Shown here one piece after another: positions 59,670 through 64,000 of a DNA stretch of 64,000 nt (position 1 is the first letter of the stretch; each line of letters starts with the position of its first letter). The notes beneath the pieces were generated by a model. It saw only the letters and a program-made list of their open reading frames with translations, searched no databases and was not told where the DNA came from. This DNA is from Emticicia agri (GTDB taxonomy: Bacteria; Bacteroidota; Bacteroidia; Cytophagales; Spirosomataceae). The stretch is from assembly GCF_004168285.1 (NCBI RefSeq), contig NZ_SEWF01000037.1, forward strand, positions 1-64,000, in the 5' to 3' direction. The position numbers were made by a program, and so were the translations under genes.

Positions 59670-60305
59670 ATGATAAGAATCCTACTTTTTGAAGACAATA
59701 AGCACCTCAGAGAAAGTCTTTCGCTCTATCTGGCTAATACAGATGGATTGTGGCTTTCAGGGGCTTATGCAGACGCAACTGAAGCTGTGAAACTGGTACG
59801 TAAATACCAACCTGATGTAGTGCTGATGGATATTCAGATGCCTCATATTTCGGGCATAGAGGCCATGAGAGCCATTAAAAAAGTAAATCCTGAGGTAAAG
59901 GTATTGATTCAGACCGTTTTTGAGAATGATGACAAGGTTTTTGCGGCTATTTGCGCAGGGGCAAACGGATATATTCTTAAAACGCCGAGGGCAGAAGAGT
60001 ATGTAAATGCCATCAGGGACGTATATAATGGGGGGTCACATTTAAGTCCGAGTATTGCTGCCAAGGTATTAGCCATGTTTCAGAGTCAATTTGTGATGAA
60101 AGAGCAGACCTATGTATCACTCACCCCTCGTGAAAAAGAAGTATTACAGTGTATGGTAAAAGGCATGAGTTACAAGATGATAGCCGATGCCTGCCATATA
60201 GGTTTCAGCACAGTACATAGTCATATAAAAAATATTTACGAAAAATTACACGTCAACTCAGCTCCCGAGGCAGTTGTGAAGGCTTTGGAGATGCGGTTGG
60301 TTTAA
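59670..60305 (+). CDS. LuxR/NarL-type response regulator
   Basis: The 211-residue protein has an intact receiver domain (ILLFEDNKHLRES with acidic residues at the start, phospho-acceptor Asp54 in VVLMDIQMPHISG, Lys in YILKTPR) and a C-terminal LuxR HTH (LTPREKEVLQCMVKGMSYKM and IGFSTVHSHIKNIYEKL). It is the cognate partner of the kinase encoded upstream. The next gene starts 9 bp after its stop, so the regulator is co-transcribed with the peptidase group. The palindrome at 59558-59573 may be its own site. Confidence 0.9.
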   Translation: MIRILLFEDNKHLRESLSLYLANTDGLWLSGAYADATEAVKLVRKYQPDVVLMDIQMPHISGIEAMRAIKKVNPEVKVLIQTVFENDDKVFAAICAGANGYILKTPRAEEYVNAIRDVYNGGSHLSPSIAAKVLAMFQSQFVMKEQTYVSLTPREKEVLQCMVKGMSYKMIADACHIGFSTVHSHIKNIYEKLHVNSAPEAVVKALEMRLV

Positions 60306-60314
60306 ACAAACCCT

Positions 60315-61514
60315 ATGAAGTATTTTATTATTTTTTGTTTTGTTGCAATGAATATTCAAGCGCAAGTCAACCCTATACCTCAATTGTACCATAATTCTTG
60401 TTGGGCAGCAAGTTTGGCAATGGTTGCAAGAACTATTGGGAGTTCGCATCTTGATCAATGTTTTTTTATAAAGCAAAGATGCAAAGGATCCGGCTCACAG
60501 TGTAATTGCTCGACATCATCTATTAGTGATAATGAGATGAAAAAGTTTACGGCAAAAAATATAAAAGATTATACAATTTCTACATCTAATTCTTTAGGAC
60601 TTAGTCAGATAATTAATTTAATTAACTCAAAAAAGCCAATTATCTATGACTATAAGCTAAGTGGAGAGGAATCACATATAGTGGTAATGGATGGAGTAGA
60701 AGGAAAAAAAATGGCTGATGGAAAAAACATTTCATGGATACATATTAGTGACCCTTGGCCAATGAAATTTGGTAATGATTATTTTGTTACCTATGAAGGT
60801 TACTTTAGTAAGCCTAAAATTAATGAGAATGATATAAACAAAAGTCGGAAATATACAATCTCATCTGATATAATTCCTTCCCCAGCTCTGAATTCTAATG
60901 ATGTTAGCTATTTAAATAATGTTCTTTTTAATGGAAATTCTAAAGATGTAATAAATGGGTTATTAGATAATATTAAGACTTCACCAAGTATATTCAGTAA
61001 TTCATTTTATATAATAATAAATTTTGACAAGTCACAGGCTTCTTCAACAGGTATTTCAAGAGGTTTACGTATAATTAATGTGGGAAACGCTGGCACGTTA
61101 ATAGGGGCTGTCACAGAACCAAACATTCTACTAAGTAGAGATAATGAAGCAACTATAAATTTTTTAATTCAAAACAGTACTATTAAAACAGCTATCACTA
61201 CTGTAAAAATCAGTAATGTTTACAACTCCTTTGACTTTAATAATAATTGGATTATCAATCATATAGAACGAGGAGATAGATATAAAACTTTATTAGATCA
61301 GGCAAAAACTTTAGGAATAGACTTACTTGCTGAAAATGAAACTGATATTATCTTTCATTTCCGTGATACCTATTTTGCACTCTTAAAGAAAGATAAAACT
61401 TACTATGTTTTTGACATATATAGAGATGGATTTGAAAAAATTGGAGCAGACTCTCAGGAAATAATAAGTGGTAAACCCATAGAATTTAAAGATTTCGTTA
61501 AACATTTAAAATAA
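60315..61514 (+). CDS. Secreted papain-like (C39-like) cysteine peptidase
   Basis: A signal peptide (MKYFIIFCFVAMNIQAQ) is followed by YHNSCWAASLAMVART with Cys29 as nucleophile, SHIVVMDGVEG with His121 and HISDPW with Asp146, the catalytic set of papain-like/C39 peptidases. A Cys-rich stretch (48-65) may hold disulfides. Residues from about 190 to 399 form a second, unknown domain. Such proteins can process peptides or serve as effectors. It lies 9 bp after the response regulator and 5 bp before the next gene, so it belongs to a signalling operon. Confidence 0.75.
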   Translation: MKYFIIFCFVAMNIQAQVNPIPQLYHNSCWAASLAMVARTIGSSHLDQCFFIKQRCKGSGSQCNCSTSSISDNEMKKFTAKNIKDYTISTSNSLGLSQIINLINSKKPIIYDYKLSGEESHIVVMDGVEGKKMADGKNISWIHISDPWPMKFGNDYFVTYEGYFSKPKINENDINKSRKYTISSDIIPSPALNSNDVSYLNNVLFNGNSKDVINGLLDNIKTSPSIFSNSFYIIINFDKSQASSTGISRGLRIINVGNAGTLIGAVTEPNILLSRDNEATINFLIQNSTIKTAITTVKISNVYNSFDFNNNWIINHIERGDRYKTLLDQAKTLGIDLLAENETDIIFHFRDTYFALLKKDKTYYVFDIYRDGFEKIGADSQEIISGKPIEFKDFVKHLK

Positions 61515-61519
61515 ATAAA

Positions 61520-62029
61520 ATGGAAAATTCAAACCCTGAAGTAATCTTAGAAAAAGGAACTTCAACTATTATCGTAAGAGATTCGCTTGCGTTGGAAAGA
61601 GTGAAGAAACATTCGTACCTTGATACTGATACACGACCAAGCAGTACAGAAAAAACGAGACAGGAAGGAGTTCGATTGAATCTGGACGAATTATTAATTC
61701 TAATAGATTTTTTAAAGCAAAATTACCCACATATAAATTATGTAAGTTTTATGATTGGGAAAATAGAAGCTAAAGATGGAGGACGTGAGCTAATAGAACG
61801 CCATATACCCAGAGGTCCTGAAGATGAATATACAGTTGAAGTTTTACCTTATGAGCTTAAAGAAGATGGAACTACAGAACTTCTTACAGTTGATAAACAA
61901 ATTGGGGATGATATTATTAGAACAATTGGTTTTTTAACTATACCTAATACTAATTTTGATAATGATGCAGTTACTGGCGGCGGCGGTGGAAATCAAAAAA
62001 CACCTCCACCTTCGGTTAGAACACCTTAA
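61520..62029 (+). CDS. Hypothetical protein, peptidase-operon member (169 aa)
   Basis: Not recognised. No signal peptide or membrane segment is visible. The centre has LNLDELLILIDFLKQNYPHI, a helical region, and the C-terminus is Gly-rich then Pro-rich (GGGGGNQKTPPPSVRTP), probably disordered. It is 5 bp after the peptidase and 8 bp before the 7-TM gene. Being cytoplasmic while the peptidase is secreted, it may bind a regulator or the membrane protein; this is inference. Confidence 0.55.
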   Translation: MENSNPEVILEKGTSTIIVRDSLALERVKKHSYLDTDTRPSSTEKTRQEGVRLNLDELLILIDFLKQNYPHINYVSFMIGKIEAKDGGRELIERHIPRGPEDEYTVEVLPYELKEDGTTELLTVDKQIGDDIIRTIGFLTIPNTNFDNDAVTGGGGGNQKTPPPSVRTP

Positions 62030-62037
62030 TTGAAAAT

Positions 62038-62694
62038 ATGGATTTTACTTTAGGATTATATCGGTTCTCCGGTTGGTCACAAGATATAGTCTGGCTGCTA
62101 ATTTGCTGGATGATGCTAAGAAGAAAGTGGTATTGGAAACAATATAAGGCTTTCTTCTTAGCCTATGCTATTTCTGTAACCATCTTTGAGCTTATTTATG
62201 CCATAACTGCTCTTACACTAACCAATAATCTTTTTCTTGATTATATATATATACCGCTTGAATTAATGCTTTTAGGCTTCTTCCTGAAAGGTATTATTAA
62301 GCTGAAATGGATAGATTACTTCGTTTATGCAGCTTCGGTAATATATGCATTATTTGCAATTTTTAACGCATTCTGGGGAGAGGGCTACGAAAACTATAAT
62401 AGTTATGGGGCTTTAATCAGTAGTCTTTATTTAACATTTTTATCCGGACTTAGCCTTTTTATACTGTTTAAAAGAAATGTAAATAAAAGACTATTCAGTA
62501 TGCCAGAAAGTTGGCTAGTTTTCGGCATTTTCTTGATTTATACCAGTATTATTATTTTCGATTATATATATGGGCTTGCCGTTCCTTATAAGAATGACAC
62601 AATCTTATATGCAGTATTAATTACTCAGAATTTTCTTAAAAGCTTTTTCTTATTTTTTTATATCAAAGGAATATCACTTATTAAGAAGATGTAG
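62038..62694 (+). CDS. Seven-TM hypothetical membrane protein (218 aa)
   Basis: Seven hydrophobic helices can be counted between about residues 15 and 212, with short loops and no long soluble domain. No transporter or enzyme motif is visible. It resembles the small multi-TM proteins that accompany sensor kinases in Cytophagales, but no named family is certain. The gene follows the 169-residue protein after 8 bp and ends the tight operon; the LytTR gene follows after a 130-bp spacer. Confidence 0.65.
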   Translation: MDFTLGLYRFSGWSQDIVWLLICWMMLRRKWYWKQYKAFFLAYAISVTIFELIYAITALTLTNNLFLDYIYIPLELMLLGFFLKGIIKLKWIDYFVYAASVIYALFAIFNAFWGEGYENYNSYGALISSLYLTFLSGLSLFILFKRNVNKRLFSMPESWLVFGIFLIYTSIIIFDYIYGLAVPYKNDTILYAVLITQNFLKSFFLFFYIKGISLIKKM

Positions 62695-62757
62695 GAATTC
62701 TGAAAATAACAGAGTAATTTACGTATACCTTCATTTCACGCTCATTACAACATTTTA

Positions 62758-62773
62758 TCCCCAAAATTGGGGA
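62758..62773. promoter_or_regulatory. Palindrome TCCCCAAAATTGGGGA before the LytTR gene
   Basis: A 16-bp palindrome matching the one at 59558-59573 except for the centre, 51 bp before the likely LytTR start and followed by TTTTTT. It may be an operator or, because of the T-run, a terminator of the upstream operon. Confidence 0.5.
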
Positions 62774-62824
62774 TTTTTTGTTTATACGTATATGCTGAAT
62801 TTTGTTTCATTAAACCATGAGTAT

Positions 62825-63235
62825 ATGAAACAATTTAAGCCCTCTTTACCCAAAACAGAGCATGTTGCTCAGAACCTTTTTATTATGATAAATGGCAATC
62901 GGGTAGCTATTCAGCCACAGGATATTATCTATCTGGAGGCAGATATTAACTACACCATTTTTCATACCCGGAACAGTAAATTTACTACGGCATTTCATCT
63001 GAAATTCTTTGATGCTGTCTTGAAAGAACACTCAGATTTTCTGAGAATTAATAAATCCTATATCCTTAACCTGAAATACCTTGAAGGGGTACGCTGGCAA
63101 AAAGCCTTTAAAGAGGCCCGCCTGACAGATGGTACCTGCCTGCCGATTTCAAGAAGAAGAGCCAGTGGCGTAAAAGAAATTCTCTGGAATAAAATGTACA
63201 TCGGACGTACTTTGTTACAGGCCGAAAATGTATGA
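62825..63235 (+). CDS. LytTR-type DNA-binding protein without receiver
   Basis: The 136-residue protein (from the ATG at 62825; 62792 is an alternative) is almost entirely a LytTR domain: NLFIMINGNRVAIQPQDIIY, LEADINYTIFHT, FLRINKSYILNLKYLEGVRW and LPISRRRASGVKE. LytTR domains bind DNA through beta strands. With no receiver domain it must be controlled by binding partners or by abundance, for example from the 7-TM protein or peptidase operon just upstream. Confidence 0.85.
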   Translation: MKQFKPSLPKTEHVAQNLFIMINGNRVAIQPQDIIYLEADINYTIFHTRNSKFTTAFHLKFFDAVLKEHSDFLRINKSYILNLKYLEGVRWQKAFKEARLTDGTCLPISRRRASGVKEILWNKMYIGRTLLQAENV

Positions 63236-63326
63236 AAATTGCACTAATCTGTTAAATTATTGTTAAATACTTGAATATTCTCACATAATTGCCGTACTTC
63301 GCAAAACACAATTTTGTTATCGAGCA

Positions 63327-64000
63327 ATGGAAGAAAACAAGAAAGATATATCACAGGAAAAAGGCTCGAAAGGTAGCCTTTTTTCGTTTTTAAACGGGTT
63401 GGTTGCTCCTTCTAAAAGTGAAGAGAAAAATACCAATATGCCTGAATCGAAAATAAGTCGTTATGTCGATAGCATAGAACAATCAAACTATATCAGTCGT
63501 GATTTAAGCTGGCTTAAATTCAATGAACGTGTATTAGACCAGGCTCGTGAAAAAAACCTGAATATTTTTGAGCGATTAAAATTTCTGGCGATTACTTCTT
63601 CAAACCTTGACGAATTTTTTACAGTACGTTTAGGAAGCCTATATAATTACCTTGATTATAACAAAGAGCGTATTGATTACTCAGGCCTGCGTGAAATCCC
63701 TTTTCGCAAAGCCTTGTTGTCGGCAGTCAGACAGTTTTGTCAGGAACAGGACAGGGTTTTTAATGAAGAGTTAACGCCGTTGTTTAAAGAAAATAAATTT
63801 CAGGTGGTTAAAATTGGCGACCTGAACCAGCGTGAGTTAGGCGAAGCGATAGAGTATTTTGATTATACCATCTATCCGATGCTTACGCCGATGCTCTTCG
63901 ACCATACCCATGCTTTTCCGGTACTGATAGCCAAAACACTTATTTTTGGGGTAGTTACTGATTCAAGCAAATCGACGCTTTTCTCAGAAGATAGTGAAAC
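63327..64000 (+). CDS. ppk1: Polyphosphate kinase 1, N-terminal part (runs off window)
   Basis: The ATG at 63327 opens a frame without stop to the window end. After about 45 variable residues, YISRDLSWLKFNERVLDQA and FLAITSSNLDEFFTVRLG, then YTIYPMLTPMLFDHTHAFPV, are the conserved N-terminal and early H-domain motifs of PPK1. The enzyme reversibly polymerises the gamma-phosphate of ATP into polyphosphate at the membrane. The catalytic His lies beyond the window. The variable N-terminus includes SLFSFLNGLVAPSKSEE, which is longer than in many homologues. Confidence 0.92.
   Translation, partial: MEENKKDISQEKGSKGSLFSFLNGLVAPSKSEEKNTNMPESKISRYVDSIEQSNYISRDLSWLKFNERVLDQAREKNLNIFERLKFLAITSSNLDEFFTVRLGSLYNYLDYNKERIDYSGLREIPFRKALLSAVRQFCQEQDRVFNEELTPLFKENKFQVVKIGDLNQRELGEAIEYFDYTIYPMLTPMLFDHTHAFPVLIAKTLIFGVVTDSSKSTLFSEDSE

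Overview
The window looks like chromosome of a Bacteroidota bacterium, most likely order Cytophagales (an Emticicia/Arcicella/Spirosoma-type organism). The basis is gene content: a PorP/SprF-family protein of type IX secretion, a TonB-dependent receptor paired with a DUF4249 lipoprotein, an OMP_b-brl_3-type receptor, LytS-type and Reg_prop sensor kinases, LytTR and LuxR regulators, an alpha-oxoamine synthase of the serine-palmitoyltransferase type, and a short Hc1-type histone. Several genes have a TAnnTTTG -7 box as in Bacteroidota. Genus is an inference from recall, not from a search.

Layout. 0-1 kb: 3' half of an insertion-sequence transposase. 1-9.5 kb: a loosely packed, AT-rich stretch with a GDP-mannose 3,5-epimerase homologue, a GT2 glycosyltransferase, a VanX-like lipoprotein with two lost active-site residues, and several orphan small secreted or membrane proteins. 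10.1-14.65 kb: an accessory element (excisionase-like HTH, coiled-coil protein, RepA/RecA-like ATPase, DUF4248-like HTH, putative DNA-binding protein, small membrane protein) between two perfect 14-bp direct repeats and next to tRNA-Pro and tRNA-Ser. No integrase or relaxase is visible. 15-21.8 kb: biotin carboxylase, alpha-oxoamine synthase, histone-like protein, MaoC hydratase and an outer-membrane receptor. 22.5-30.5 kb: GH2 enzyme, a TPR-like secreted protein, a Vsr/phage-like protein directly followed by miaA, a ThuA/PKD protein and a truncated LytS-like kinase. 30.6-37.3 kb: two paralogous beta-barrel proteins flank a receptor/DUF4249/lipoprotein/LuxR block. 37.5-48.7 kb: a glycan-degradation neighbourhood (GH127, sulfatase, GH30, CE15-like esterase, Reg_prop sensor kinase) without a SusCD pair. 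48.9-52 kb: nucleoside salvage (nucleoside hydrolase, GRP-type sugar transporter, ribokinase). 52.3-58.2 kb: PorP/SprF protein and the sucA-sucB operon. 58.5-63.2 kb: a signalling cluster (histidine kinase, LuxR regulator, secreted papain-like peptidase, unknown protein, 7-TM protein, LytTR protein). 63.3 kb to the end: the start of polyphosphate kinase ppk1.

How genes work together. Nucleoside hydrolase frees ribose outside the cytoplasm, the transporter can import it and ribokinase phosphorylates it. SucA and SucB form the 2-oxoglutarate dehydrogenase E1/E2 pair. In the 58.5-63.2 kb cluster, four genes from the response regulator to the 7-TM protein are 5-9 bp apart, and the same 16-bp palindrome TCCCCAANNTTGGGGA stands before both regulator genes, which suggests a coordinated and possibly undescribed envelope-signalling unit.

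Intergenic regions are rich in about 90-155-bp elements bounded by inverted hairpins (REPIN/BIME-like doublets) of at least five sequence families. The strongest are two GTAGAGACG-bounded copies of about 133 bp. No CRISPR array or rRNA was seen.
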